From assembly GCA_018818835.1 (NCBI GenBank), contig JAHIRD010000044.1, positions 1-56,509 of the forward strand: DNA of 56,509 nucleotides, in the 5' to 3' direction. Below the pieces are notes generated by a model. That model saw nothing but the letters and a program-made list of their open reading frames with translations, made no database searches and was not told where the DNA came from. Below, piece by piece: positions 8,378 to 16,844 of the stretch; the first letter of the stretch is position 1; each line of letters opens with the position of its first letter. Position numbers and translations under genes: made by a program. The stretch is from Pseudomonadota bacterium. Lineage in GTDB: Bacteria; Desulfobacterota; Desulfobacteria; Desulfobacterales; Desulfolunaceae.

Positions 8378-8590
8378 ATGAAAAAGGTGAGCACATCCAT
8401 TGATGAGCAGATATTGCGGGCAAGCAAAGAGATTATCGTGAAATTTATCGAAGTGGGTCGGGTGTCTCCAACCAGCTTTGGAGAGTCCTTCAAAGATGTT
8501 TATACAGCCATTGACGATACGGTCAAGGCAGCAGTCAATGCGGTCAAAGACGAGGCCATCCCGGAAAAGACGGCCAAAAAAAACAAGTAG
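8378..8590 (+). CDS. conserved 70-residue protein, unknown function
   Basis: MKKVSTSIDEQILRASKEIIVKFIEVGRVSPTSFGESFKDVYTAIDDTVKAAV is a well-ordered, mostly helical small protein; a Lys-rich tail (EKTAKKNK) ends it. The ATG at 8378 is preceded by GGAGAAAGG. I recall similar short proteins in deltaproteobacteria without a known role. The 'KEIIVKFIEVGRVSP..F...F..IY.A' core looks like a DNA- or protein-binding helix bundle, but that is a guess. It follows the MORN gene by 70 bases and is convergent with polA. A longer upstream frame from 8126 is a shadow of the MORN gene. Confidence 0.72.
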   Translation: MKKVSTSIDEQILRASKEIIVKFIEVGRVSPTSFGESFKDVYTAIDDTVKAAVNAVKDEAIPEKTAKKNK

Positions 8591-8612
8591 CCACACCCGG
8601 ATATGGAAACCC

Positions 8613-8666
8613 ATGGGATGATTAAAAACCATCCCATAGGGCTACCGCCCGGGTTTTAGGGGCGGT
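8613..8666. terminator. two stem-loops between the 70-aa gene and polA
   Basis: The first stem is ATGGGATG (8613-8620) with CATCCCAT (8630-8637), loop of nine bases. The second is ACCGCCC (8644-8650) with GGGCGGT (8660-8666). They lie between two convergent genes and could end both transcripts. No long T-run follows, apart from TTTTT within the first loop as read on the minus strand. Confidence 0.5.
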
Positions 8667-8675
8667 TGAATCCCT

Positions 8676-11354
8676 TTAATGGGCTTCAGCCCAGTTCGCA
8701 CCATGGGCGATGTTGACTTTCAGGGGGACCTTCAGGTCCCAGATATGCTCCATGACCTTTCGGATTTTATTCGAAACCTCCTCGACATGCTCCTTTTTTA
8801 CTTCAAAAACAATTTCATCATGGACGGACAGCAGCATGCGGGCCGGAAGATTTTCCCGTTCAATCAGATCCCGGGATCGGATCATGGCCAGTTTGATCAG
8901 GTCCGCTGCCGTGCCCTGAATGGGTGTGTTGATGGCAGAGCGTTCTGCAAATTGGCGAATGGCTGCATTGGAGCTGCTGATTTCGGAAAGTTCACGGATT
9001 CGGCCCAGAAGCGTACTGGTCCGGCCGCTTTTTCTGGCATCGTCGATGGCCTGATCCATATAGCGCTTGACTCCGCTATAGCGGTCAAAATAGTGGGTGA
9101 TATACGTCTTGGCCATTTTCTGGCTGATGTTCAACTCCCGTGAAAGTCCAAAGGGGCTCATGCCGTATACAATCCCGAAGTTGATGGCCTTGGCCTGCCG
9201 TCTCAGCTCATTGGTGACAAGGGACGGGTGGTAATCGAAAACTTCCGCCGCAGTACGGGTGTGGATGTCCTCGTTGTTCACAAAGGCATCGATCAGAATA
9301 GGATCATCGGAGCAGTGGGCCAGAATTCTGAGTTCAATCTGTGAATAGTCGGCCGATACCAGAACATATCCCTCATCAGGCACAAAAGCGCTTCGGATAA
9401 GGCGGCCTTCCTCGGTTCGTATGGGGATATTCTGGAGATTGGGCTCCGAACTGCTCAGCCGTCCGGTCACGGTTACCGTCTGGTTGAAGGATGTATGAAT
9501 CCGTCCTGTTTCAGGATGGACCATATCAATCAGGGCGTCGGTATAGGTGGACTTCAATTTGGAAAGCGTCCGGAATCGTAAGACCCGTGCAGGTAGCTCA
9601 TGTTTGTCGGACAGAAAGGTAAGAACATCCACATCCGTGGAATAACCGGTTTTTTTCTTGGTTTTTTTCTGGACAGGCAGCTGGAGTTTTTCAAACAGGA
9701 TCTGGCCCAACTGCTGGGATGATTTGATGTTGAATTCTTGTCCGGCAAGGTCATAGATTTCCTGTTCAAGGATCAGGATTTCCGCCTCAAAGGTGCTGGA
9801 AAGTCTGGACAGGGTCTCTCCATCCACACGAATACCCGTCATCTCCATGTCACACAGCACAAGACTGAGTGGCATTTCAACGGTTTCGAACAAGGTTAAA
9901 AGTCCTGATTTTTCGAGCTCATCCCGGTATGTCATGTAAATCTGGTGGGTGATATCCGCATCTTCGCATGCATAGGGAACGGCGTGTTCCAGGTCCACCT
10001 TTGAAAATAACACGGCGTTTTTACCTTTTCCCGCCACATCCTCAAAGGTGATGGTTTTGTGATTCAACACTTCCATGGCGATCTGGTCCAGCCCATGGGC
10101 CCGTTTGACCGGATTTAAAACATAGGAGGCAATCATGGTGTCAAAGGCCACACCCTTCAGATCAATGCCATGGCGCTTGAGGACGATCATATCGTATTTG
10201 ATATTCTGCCCCACTTTTCTTATCAAGGGATTTTCAAGAATGGCTTTGAGGGCTGAAAGAAGGTCCTGGGTGTTAAGCTGATCCGGTGCTCCCTCATAGT
10301 CATGGGCGCAGGGGATGTACACCGCCTCGTGGGGGGTGAAGGAAAAGGACAGTCCCACCAGCTTGGCCCGCATGGGGTCCGTGGAGGTTGTTTCCGTATC
10401 CAGGGTGATAATGTCCTTTGTGCCCAGCTCTGAAATCAGACGATCAAGATCTGCTTTATTCAGAATGGCCCGGTAGGTCTTTTTTGCACGATCCACGGGT
10501 TTGGGGAATTCCTGCTGGTACTTTCTGAACTCCAGTTCCGTGAAAAGATCAAAGAGCAGGCTGCTGTCCGGTTCAGCTATTTTGCAGGCTTCAATGTCAA
10601 AGGTCATATCAGCCTGGGTGTCGATGGTCACCAGCCTCTTGCTTAAAAATGCCAGATCTTTGTTGGCCTGAAGATTTTCCTTCTGCTTTTTGGCTGTGAT
10701 GCGGTCAAGATTTTCATAAAGGGCATCCAGACTCCCGAAATCCTCAATGAGGGTGGGGGCTGTTTTTTTCCCAATACCGGGCACCCCGGGGACATTATCC
10801 GACGAATCACCGGTGAGGGCCATCATGTCACAGATTTTTTCAGGGTATACCCCTGTTTTTGCCTTGACCTCTTCCGGGCCGAGCATGCAGTCCTTGACCG
10901 GATCAAAAATCAGGATTCGGTCGCTGACAAGCTGCATAAAATCCTTGTCACCACTGACAAGGATTACATTGAAACCCTGTTTTTCTGCAAGGACAGCCGC
11001 TGTACCGATCAGGTCATCGGCTTCGTAACCCTGTTTTTCAAAGCTTTTGACCCTGAACCCTTGGGTGACTTTTCTGACATAGGGCAACTGGGCCGCAAGC
11101 TCATCAGGCATGGGCGGACGGTTGGCCTTGTAGTCCGGGAAAATGTCGTTTCGGAACGACGGTCCCCGACTGTCAAAGAACATGGCCAGATAGTCGGGCT
11201 TCTTGTCTTTGATTAATTTCATGAGTATATTTGTGAAACCCAAGATGGCATGTGTGGGAAGCCCTTTTGAATTAGTCAAGGGCGGAAGAGCATGAAAGCT
11301 TCTGTATATATAAGCGCTTCCGTCTATAAGGTAGATGGTTTTTTGTGCATTCAT
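8676..11354 (-). CDS. polA: DNA polymerase I, 892 aa
   Basis: Full three-domain enzyme for gap filling, primer removal and repair. Residues 1-270 are the 5'-3' exonuclease (FDSRGPSFRNDIFPDYKANR, VSGDKDFMQLVS, GDSSDNVPGVPGIGKKTA). Residues about 300-490 are the 3'-5' proofreading domain and keep its acidic residues (TLDTETTSTDP, QNIKYDMIVL, YACEDADITHQIY). The polymerase domain follows with DYSQIELRILAH, RRQAKAINFGIVYGMS and LLSVHDEIVFEV. Length is usual for the family, so all three activities are expected. Start ATG 11354. It is divergent from the zinc mini-protein gene, and no operon partner is apparent. Confidence 0.98.
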   Translation of the reverse strand: MNAQKTIYLIDGSAYIYRSFHALPPLTNSKGLPTHAILGFTNILMKLIKDKKPDYLAMFFDSRGPSFRNDIFPDYKANRPPMPDELAAQLPYVRKVTQGFRVKSFEKQGYEADDLIGTAAVLAEKQGFNVILVSGDKDFMQLVSDRILIFDPVKDCMLGPEEVKAKTGVYPEKICDMMALTGDSSDNVPGVPGIGKKTAPTLIEDFGSLDALYENLDRITAKKQKENLQANKDLAFLSKRLVTIDTQADMTFDIEACKIAEPDSSLLFDLFTELEFRKYQQEFPKPVDRAKKTYRAILNKADLDRLISELGTKDIITLDTETTSTDPMRAKLVGLSFSFTPHEAVYIPCAHDYEGAPDQLNTQDLLSALKAILENPLIRKVGQNIKYDMIVLKRHGIDLKGVAFDTMIASYVLNPVKRAHGLDQIAMEVLNHKTITFEDVAGKGKNAVLFSKVDLEHAVPYACEDADITHQIYMTYRDELEKSGLLTLFETVEMPLSLVLCDMEMTGIRVDGETLSRLSSTFEAEILILEQEIYDLAGQEFNIKSSQQLGQILFEKLQLPVQKKTKKKTGYSTDVDVLTFLSDKHELPARVLRFRTLSKLKSTYTDALIDMVHPETGRIHTSFNQTVTVTGRLSSSEPNLQNIPIRTEEGRLIRSAFVPDEGYVLVSADYSQIELRILAHCSDDPILIDAFVNNEDIHTRTAAEVFDYHPSLVTNELRRQAKAINFGIVYGMSPFGLSRELNISQKMAKTYITHYFDRYSGVKRYMDQAIDDARKSGRTSTLLGRIRELSEISSSNAAIRQFAERSAINTPIQGTAADLIKLAMIRSRDLIERENLPARMLLSVHDEIVFEVKKEHVEEVSNKIRKVMEHIWDLKVPLKVNIAHGANWAEAH

Positions 11355-11379
11355 CGGGATTTTCCTGTCATGAGTAGCG

Positions 11380-11408
11380 TTGACATTGTTCGGGGTCTGG
11401 ATTATTAT
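11380..11408 (+). promoter_or_regulatory. sigma70-type promoter for the zinc mini-protein gene
   Basis: TTGACA (11380-11385), 17-base spacer, TATTAT (11403-11408). It points away from polA to the small gene starting at 11520 and predicts a leader of about 105 bases. Confidence 0.6.
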
Positions 11409-11519
11409 TGCCGGCCTGATTTAAAGGTACTCGTATCATGATTGATCGCAAACAACAAGAACAAGGACTAAAGACAGGATCATTCATAGCATAAAGAGAG
11501 TTACAAGGAGTTGTGGGCC

Positions 11520-11741
11520 ATGAACGGGAAAAAAATATCGTCCTATAAACAAAAGAAACTCAAAGCCCAGGAAACGCCCTGTCATTGCTGCGGGATTCCA
11601 GCCCCTTTTTGCTGGCGATGCCGCTGTGGTTTTGCCATGTGTCAGGACTGTATGGATGAAAATTTCTGGGGTGTTACCTGTAACGGCATTACCTGGGATT
11701 GTCCCGATTGCGGAGCCCAGAATGGCTTTGGAAACCAGTGA
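11520..11741 (+). CDS. Cys-rich zinc-binding mini-protein, 73 aa
   Basis: MNGKKISSYKQKKLKAQETP is a basic start. It is followed by paired metal-type motifs CHCCG, CWRCRCG, CQDCMDENFWG, C, and CPDCG, about ten cysteines in 45 residues, enough for two zinc ribbons. Such modules bind nucleic acid or proteins; no specific family is recognised. The ATG at 11520 has AAGGAG about 9 bases upstream; a TTG at 11511 would overlap the ribosome site. It stands alone between polA and rdgB behind a good promoter, and is followed directly by a truncated MITE-like repeat. Confidence 0.75.
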   Translation: MNGKKISSYKQKKLKAQETPCHCCGIPAPFCWRCRCGFAMCQDCMDENFWGVTCNGITWDCPDCGAQNGFGNQ

Positions 11742-11753
11742 CCGACCTATGAG

Positions 11754-11816
11754 GATCGTGTTTGGCCTATGGACCTTTTTCCATAGCCACACGTCGACTT
11801 TTTATGCGTTCGTCAC
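11754..11816. repeat. truncated MITE-like repeat, copy A
   Basis: CCTATGGACCTTTTTCCATA with the flanking GTGTTTGG and GTCGACTTTTTATGCG matches the right half of the copies at 41941, 44538 and 51287. The left terminus (GATGGCGTCGTAAAAA) is missing. The remnant begins about 12 bases after the stop of the preceding gene, a position shared with the other copies. Confidence 0.7.
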
Positions 11817-12023
11817 GATTCAAGGGAAGGTTTAAGGCATGGTGCTGAACAGGTTGCATCCCGTCGTAAGTTGGGGTCACACGGGGGAACATGCCCCGGA
11901 ATTATTTGCGCGTGTTCGAATCCGGAAAATGTTCGTAACCGAACATTAAATCCCTGCAGTATTCGGAAAAGACCGGTTTTAATGTTCGATTATGAAAAGT
12001 TCTAAGTATTTGATTGCAAAGGC

Positions 12024-12052
12024 TTTACAAAATTTAAATTGTGGACTATACG
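12024..12052 (+). promoter_or_regulatory. promoter candidate for a small transcript
   Basis: TTTACA (12024-12029), 17-base spacer, TATACG (12047-12052). No ORF follows before the terminator-like hairpin at 12096-12128. Confidence 0.45.
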
Positions 12053-12058
12053 GATTAT

Positions 12059-12128
12059 TCTAAGTATTTTCCTGGGACGGGGTTATACCTTGATTAAAAG
12101 GGACTGCATTGAACAGGGTCCTTTTTTT
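12059..12128 (+). ncRNA. candidate small RNA of about 70 nt
   Basis: A promoter-like pair (12024-12052) is followed 45 bases later by a hairpin, AAAAGGGAC (12096-12104) with GTCC and the T-run (12118-12128): a nine-pair stem with one G-U and TTTTTTT after it. No start codon with a ribosome site lies between. The family is unknown and I do not recognise 6S, SRP or tmRNA features. This is inferred from spacing only. Confidence 0.32.
12096..12128 (+). terminator. intrinsic terminator upstream of rdgB
   Basis: Stem AAAAGGGAC / GTCCTTTT (one G-U pair) with a 13-base loop and a run of seven T. It stands 170 bases before rdgB and ends whatever is transcribed from the preceding region. Confidence 0.55.
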
Positions 12129-12300
12129 AATCGTTTGCGGGCAGGCGAACATGAGCAGGCCCTTACACATTATGGCTCGAATATAATCTGTCCGGAAAAT
12201 GGAATAACCTGAACCGGCCTATACTCAGCAGCGATCCTGGGCCAGGATGAACACATGGATGGACACTAAAACGTGTCTGGCCAGAAACCATAAGGATATC

Positions 12301-12948
12301 ATGGAAACACCTTATATTATAGTGCTTGCGAGCAGGAACAAAGGGAAAACAGCTGAAATCAGAGAACGATTGAAACATTATCCCGTGGAGCTTAGAAATT
12401 TGGATGATTTCGGGCCCATTCCCGAGGTGGTTGAAGACGGGATGACCTTTGATGAGAATGCGTATAAAAAAGCGAGTTTTACCGCAAGGGTACTGGGTTT
12501 CCCGGCCATAGCCGATGATTCGGGTCTGGTTGTGGACGCCCTTTCAGGGTCACCCGGTATCTACTCGGCGCGGTATGCAGGAGAGGGAGCAACCGATGAG
12601 TTGAACACCCAAAAGCTCCTCAGGGAAATGGATGGAAAGAGCAACCGAAAGGCGGCCTTTGAATGCGTTATTTCAGTGGCGGTCCCCACGGGAGCGGCCC
12701 TTACTTATGAGGGGCGATGTGAGGGTGAAATCGCACAAACACCATCAGGAAAAGGTGGCTTTGGTTATGACCCGGTGTTTTTTTTTCCGGATCTGGGCAA
12801 GACCTTTGCCGAACTCAGTATGGATGAAAAAAGCTGTGTGAGCCACAGGGGAAAAGCGTTGAATGACTTGACCGGGGAATTTGACAAGGTTCTGGTCTGG
12901 ATTGAGCAGAACATGCCCCGTTTCGTCAAGTCCGATTGTGTGATCTGA
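12301..12948 (+). CDS. rdgB: XTP/dITP pyrophosphatase (HAM1 family), 215 aa
   Basis: Hydrolyses non-canonical purine nucleoside triphosphates (dITP, XTP) to monophosphates and so keeps them out of DNA and RNA. Signature residues are present: VLASRNKGKTAEI (substrate phosphate binding), PAIADDSGLVVDAL (metal and catalytic Asp), GFGYDPVFF and VSHRGKAL. Length is slightly longer than usual because of a short C-terminal tail. The ATG at 12301 follows AAGGA; the 12247 start has no ribosome site. No operon partner is apparent; pckG follows after 100 bases. Confidence 0.96.
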   Translation: METPYIIVLASRNKGKTAEIRERLKHYPVELRNLDDFGPIPEVVEDGMTFDENAYKKASFTARVLGFPAIADDSGLVVDALSGSPGIYSARYAGEGATDELNTQKLLREMDGKSNRKAAFECVISVAVPTGAALTYEGRCEGEIAQTPSGKGGFGYDPVFFFPDLGKTFAELSMDEKSCVSHRGKALNDLTGEFDKVLVWIEQNMPRFVKSDCVI

Positions 12949-13049
12949 TATGGTCTTATCATACGTAAACATATTATATTTTTTCAATTTAATTATTCAT
13001 AAGTAAAAGGGAGTTGGTTTCCTTTTACCAAAACCAAGGCAGGGAAAAA

Positions 13050-14990
13050 ATGGCACAGAATCAGTTGATGATAGGTGGGATCACCACCATCGACGAAGCG
13101 TTTAAGCTTTTTGAGAAAAAGATGGACAGGGAAAACCTGGCCAAAATCAAGAAAATCAGAACGGCCGACGCCCTTTTGAAGATCGCCAATGCTGCATCCA
13201 TGTGTGATCCGGACTCGATTTTTGTGAACACAGGCTCGGATGAGGACAAACAATTTATCCGAAAAGGTGCCTTAAACGAAGGTGAAGAATCAGTTCTCGC
13301 CATGGGCAACCACACCATTCACTTTGACCTGAAAGAAGAACAGGGGCGAATCACGGACAGGACCTTTTATATGGCAGAGCCGGATGAGGATATCAGTTCC
13401 CTGGCCAACCGCATGGACAGGATCGAAGCCTTCAATGATGTGAAAAGCAAGATGACCGGTATCATGAAGGGCAAAACCATGCTTGTGGGATTTTATTCAC
13501 GGGGTCCCGTGGGAGCCGTTGCAACCAATCCGGCCATTGAAATCACCAGCTCATTTTATGTGACCCACAGTGCTGAGATGCTCTACAGGAATTGTTTTGC
13601 CCAGTTTGACGGCGAAGTGGAACGATTGGGTCATTTCTATACCAACATCCATTCCCAGGGCAAAAACAGGGCAGAAGACCTGCCACAGGCCAGGGTGTTT
13701 ATGGATCGCCATGAACAAACCACTTACAGCATCAATTGCACCTACGCAGGAAACACCCTGCTTCTTAAAAAAGGGAACCACCGCTTTTCTGTGGATAAAG
13801 CTGTCTACCAGAACAGGGGCCAGGAATTGTCCGAACATATGTTTATCACGGGAATTAACGGAACGGGTGGCCGTGTCACCTGGTTTGCCGGAGCCGCTCC
13901 CAGCGGTTGCGGCAAAACCACCACAGCCATGGCGGGCAACCATTTTGTGGGCGATGATCTGGCCCAGATGTGGATTGACGATAAGGGCTTTATCCGCGCC
14001 ATCAATCCTGAATCCGGTATTTTCGGAATCGTGGAAGACGTGAATTGGGATGGTGACCCCAAACTTATGGAACTCTTGAGAAATCCTGGAACAGAAGTGA
14101 TCTGGTCCAACGTATTGATTGACGAAAAGGGCGTACCCCACTGGACAGGTAACGGGGAGGCCATACCAGCCAAAGGGAAAAATTTTCAAGGGGACTGGTA
14201 CGAAGGAATGACAAACGGTGACGGCAAGCAAATTCCACCGTCCCATCCCAATGCACGGGCTACCCTGGTGGCCAAATCCCTTGCCAACTACTCTTCCGAA
14301 GCGGAAAATCCACTGGGGGTAAAGACCAGCGTGATTACCTACAGCGGACGTGATAGCGATACCATGCCTCCGGTATGGGTGGCCAAAACCCCGGAACAGG
14401 GTGTGGTCATCGGAGCCTGCATTGTTTCTGCCGCCACAGCCACAGAAGTGGGGGCCACCGGTGTGAAACGTGCCCCATGGGCCAATGCCCCGTTTATTCC
14501 CGGTTCATTGGCAGACTACATGGATGCCCAGTTCAAATTTTTCGGTAACGGCAAACTTAACGAAAACGGCGGCCGTCCCATCATGGCGGGACTGAACTAT
14601 TTTCTTACCGATGGAGCACGTGGGGGCAGCACGTCAAAACTTCTGGGGGAAAAAAAGGATGTAAAAGCCTGGTTGGCCTGGCTTGAACGCCGCTTTCACG
14701 GAGAGGTGGATGCCATTGACACGCCCATCGGATATATCCCCAAATACGATGATCTGAAAAAAATATTTAAGGACGTGATCAACAAAGACTACTCCCTGGA
14801 ACTCTATACCAAACAGTTCTCCCTTTATGTGGACAACATTGTCGCGAGAATTGATCTCCAGAGAGCAGCCTATGGAAAAGAAGCGAATCTGCCGGATCAA
14901 CTGTTCAAGGTTCTGGATACACAGAAAGAAAGCCTTCTATCCCTCAAGAGCAAATTCGGTTCCGTGATCAAACCCGAAGATCTCATCTGA
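13050..14990 (+). CDS. pckG: phosphoenolpyruvate carboxykinase (GTP), 646 aa
   Basis: Interconverts oxaloacetate and PEP with GTP/GDP. Seen are GFYSRGPVGAVA with the ITSSFYVTHSAEMLYRN segment, the kinase-1a P-loop GAAPSGCGKTTTAM followed by FVGDDLAQMWIDDKG (metal-binding kinase-2 motif), SGIFGIVEDVN, and RAPWANAPFIPG. This is the GTP-type family, but of a divergent branch: the usual FPSACGKTN is APSGCGKTT. The ATG at 13050 lies behind AGGG; the 13014 frame start is a TTG without a ribosome site. A strong terminator follows at once, so it is a single-gene unit. Likely role is gluconeogenesis from acetyl-CoA-derived C4 acids. Confidence 0.92.
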   Translation: MAQNQLMIGGITTIDEAFKLFEKKMDRENLAKIKKIRTADALLKIANAASMCDPDSIFVNTGSDEDKQFIRKGALNEGEESVLAMGNHTIHFDLKEEQGRITDRTFYMAEPDEDISSLANRMDRIEAFNDVKSKMTGIMKGKTMLVGFYSRGPVGAVATNPAIEITSSFYVTHSAEMLYRNCFAQFDGEVERLGHFYTNIHSQGKNRAEDLPQARVFMDRHEQTTYSINCTYAGNTLLLKKGNHRFSVDKAVYQNRGQELSEHMFITGINGTGGRVTWFAGAAPSGCGKTTTAMAGNHFVGDDLAQMWIDDKGFIRAINPESGIFGIVEDVNWDGDPKLMELLRNPGTEVIWSNVLIDEKGVPHWTGNGEAIPAKGKNFQGDWYEGMTNGDGKQIPPSHPNARATLVAKSLANYSSEAENPLGVKTSVITYSGRDSDTMPPVWVAKTPEQGVVIGACIVSAATATEVGATGVKRAPWANAPFIPGSLADYMDAQFKFFGNGKLNENGGRPIMAGLNYFLTDGARGGSTSKLLGEKKDVKAWLAWLERRFHGEVDAIDTPIGYIPKYDDLKKIFKDVINKDYSLELYTKQFSLYVDNIVARIDLQRAAYGKEANLPDQLFKVLDTQKESLLSLKSKFGSVIKPEDLI

Positions 14991-14994
14991 TTTT

Positions 14995-15033
14995 AAAAAA
15001 AAGGAGAACGCCTAAACCCCGTTCTCCTTTTTT
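14995..15033 (+). terminator. intrinsic terminator of pckG
   Basis: AAAAAAGGAGAACG and CGTTCTCCTTTTTT form a near-perfect stem with a nine-base loop, directly after the pckG stop codon; the A- and T-runs make it work on both strands. Confidence 0.9.
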
Positions 15034-15045
15034 CATTTGCCCCCT

Positions 15046-15093
15046 TTGTGTTCGTCCGTGTCCGTCCACGTTTGTCCGTGCTCGTCCACTCCT
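15046..15093. repeat. short GTCCGTG-type tandem repeats
   Basis: TTCGTCCGTG, GTCCGTCCACG, TTGTCCGTG and CTCGTCCACT follow one another between the pckG terminator and the ampG gene. The unit is about 10-11 bases and imperfect. It produces a misleading upstream extension of the ampG frame. Confidence 0.6.
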
Positions 15094-15182
15094 TTATTCT
15101 TTCGATTTCCCCCCAGCAATGCTATGACCATACAAAGAGAATTCATGACCCGACAGTCACTAAACCCAAAAAAGCAGGCAAG

Positions 15183-16742
15183 ATGACCCCAAAAGACAAT
15201 CACCCCCATTCCTGGAAGGAAGCTGTCCGTGCTTTTTTTCATCCCCCAGTGGTGGCCATGCTTTTCCTGGGCTTTTCCGCGGGCCTTCCCATTCTATTGA
15301 TTTTTTCCTCCCTGTCCTTATGGTTACGGGAAGCAGGCATTGAACGATCTGCAGTGACCTTTTTCAGCTGGGCAGCTCTGGGATATTCCTTTAAATTTGT
15401 CTGGGCACCCTTGATCGACAGACTTCCCCTACCGATTCTGACCCGGCTTCTTGGCCGCAGAAGGGCGTGGCTTTTTTTTGCCCAGATATCCGTGGGCATG
15501 GCCATCTGCACCATGGCCTGCATTGATCCGGCCAGGGGTGACCATCAGCTTATTTTGATGGCATTTGCGGCGGTGGCCCTTGGATTTTGTTCGGCCACCC
15601 AGGATATCGTCATTGATGCCTACCGCATCGAATCGGCAGCCAAGGAATACCAGGCTCTGATGGCCTCCACCTACGTGGCAGGCTACCGAATTGCCATGAT
15701 TCTTGCGGGTGCGGGGGCGCTGTTTCTGGCCGATTATCTCGGCTCCACCAAAGAGGCTTACAGCTATCAGGCCTGGAAATGGACCTATCTGATCATGGGG
15801 CTTACCATGCTGGTGGGCATGGTGACCACACTTGTCATTCCTGAGCCCCAAGGGCAACCCAGGAGCTCTTCCATGCGAGGGCAAGGGGATTATCTTCGCT
15901 TTCTGCTGCTTTTTGTCCTGGCCGTCTCGGGGTTTGTTCTGGCATTTTTCTATAGCGGTGTCCCCGTGGGTGTTTTGAAACAGATGCTCAAGGGGTCATC
16001 GGTCAATGTGCATGTGATATCCTTTGCCCTTGAAGGCATTCGGTTGGCAGCGGGTGTGGTCGTCTCCTATATCATTGCACACCTTCTCATCAAAATGGGG
16101 CTGGTTCATCGCATTATGGTTCAGGAAACCTATATCGATCCCATTGTGGATTTTTTTGAACGGTACGGCAAAGGCCTGGCTTTTTTGATCCTTGCCCTGG
16201 TGGGTTTGTACAGGATTTCGGATATTGTGCTGGGTGTGATCTCCAATGTATTTTATCAGGACTTGGGATATTCCAAAACGGAAATCGCCGCTGTGGCCAA
16301 AACCTTCGGGCTTTTTATGACGATTCTGGGTGGGTTTGTGGGAGGGATTCTTTCGGTAAAACAAGGGGTGGTCCGTATTCTTTTTCTGGGGGCACTCTTA
16401 TCGGCTGCCACCAATCTCCTGTTTATGCTTCTTGCGAATACAGGGTATAATATGCCCATGCTCTATCTTGTGATTTCTGCGGACAATCTTGCAAGCGGCC
16501 TTGCCAGCGCAGCATTTGTGGCTTTTCTCTCCAGTCTGACTGACATCAAATTCACGGCCATGCAGTATGCCCTTTTCAGCTCCCTGATGACCCTGATTCC
16601 CAAGATCACCGGAGGCTATGCCGGGACCCTGGTGGATCGTTTCGGTTATCAGACTTTTTTTCTGATCACGGCCTTGATAGGGATGCCGGTGTTGATTTTG
16701 GTTTGGCTGGCAGGGCGGTATCTTTCCTTAAAAGAATCTTGA
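15183..16742 (+). CDS. AmpG-like MFS permease, 519 aa
   Basis: Integral inner-membrane carrier with at least 12 hydrophobic segments. The N-terminal part VAMLFLGFSAGLPILLIFSSLSLWLREAGIERSAV and FKFVWAPLIDRLPLP, LGRRRAW, SATQDIVIDAYRIE are the AmpG signature; AmpG imports anhydromuropeptides for peptidoglycan recycling. A central insert (RGQGDYLRFLLL and a second hydrophobic stretch near 'YIDPIVDFFERYGKG') makes it longer than E. coli AmpG. The start at 15183 (MTPKDNHPHSW) avoids the repeat-derived extension from 15048, though its ribosome site is weak. No amidase or beta-lactamase gene is adjacent. Confidence 0.85.
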   Translation: MTPKDNHPHSWKEAVRAFFHPPVVAMLFLGFSAGLPILLIFSSLSLWLREAGIERSAVTFFSWAALGYSFKFVWAPLIDRLPLPILTRLLGRRRAWLFFAQISVGMAICTMACIDPARGDHQLILMAFAAVALGFCSATQDIVIDAYRIESAAKEYQALMASTYVAGYRIAMILAGAGALFLADYLGSTKEAYSYQAWKWTYLIMGLTMLVGMVTTLVIPEPQGQPRSSSMRGQGDYLRFLLLFVLAVSGFVLAFFYSGVPVGVLKQMLKGSSVNVHVISFALEGIRLAAGVVVSYIIAHLLIKMGLVHRIMVQETYIDPIVDFFERYGKGLAFLILALVGLYRISDIVLGVISNVFYQDLGYSKTEIAAVAKTFGLFMTILGGFVGGILSVKQGVVRILFLGALLSAATNLLFMLLANTGYNMPMLYLVISADNLASGLASAAFVAFLSSLTDIKFTAMQYALFSSLMTLIPKITGGYAGTLVDRFGYQTFFLITALIGMPVLILVWLAGRYLSLKES

Positions 16743-16844
16743 GCATGATGGCCACTGGCCATTTGTGAAAAGATGGTTATATTACCTCGTGGATTAATTC
16801 TTGGGGATATTTAAAAACGAAACAACGTTAAAACAGGACAGGGT

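Noticed and set aside
11890-11960. tRNA-like GTTCGAATCC near 11914
   Set aside because: The bases around the loop do not pair into a T stem and no acceptor or anticodon arm is found.
15046-15093. CRISPR-like array suspected from the GTCCGTG repeats
   Set aside because: Units of about 10 bases without spacers; not a CRISPR array.
15048-15182. N-terminal extension of the AmpG frame (MFVRVRPRLSVLVHS...)
   Set aside because: It is translated from the GTCCGTG tandem repeats and the region after the pckG terminator; the conserved protein starts at 15183.
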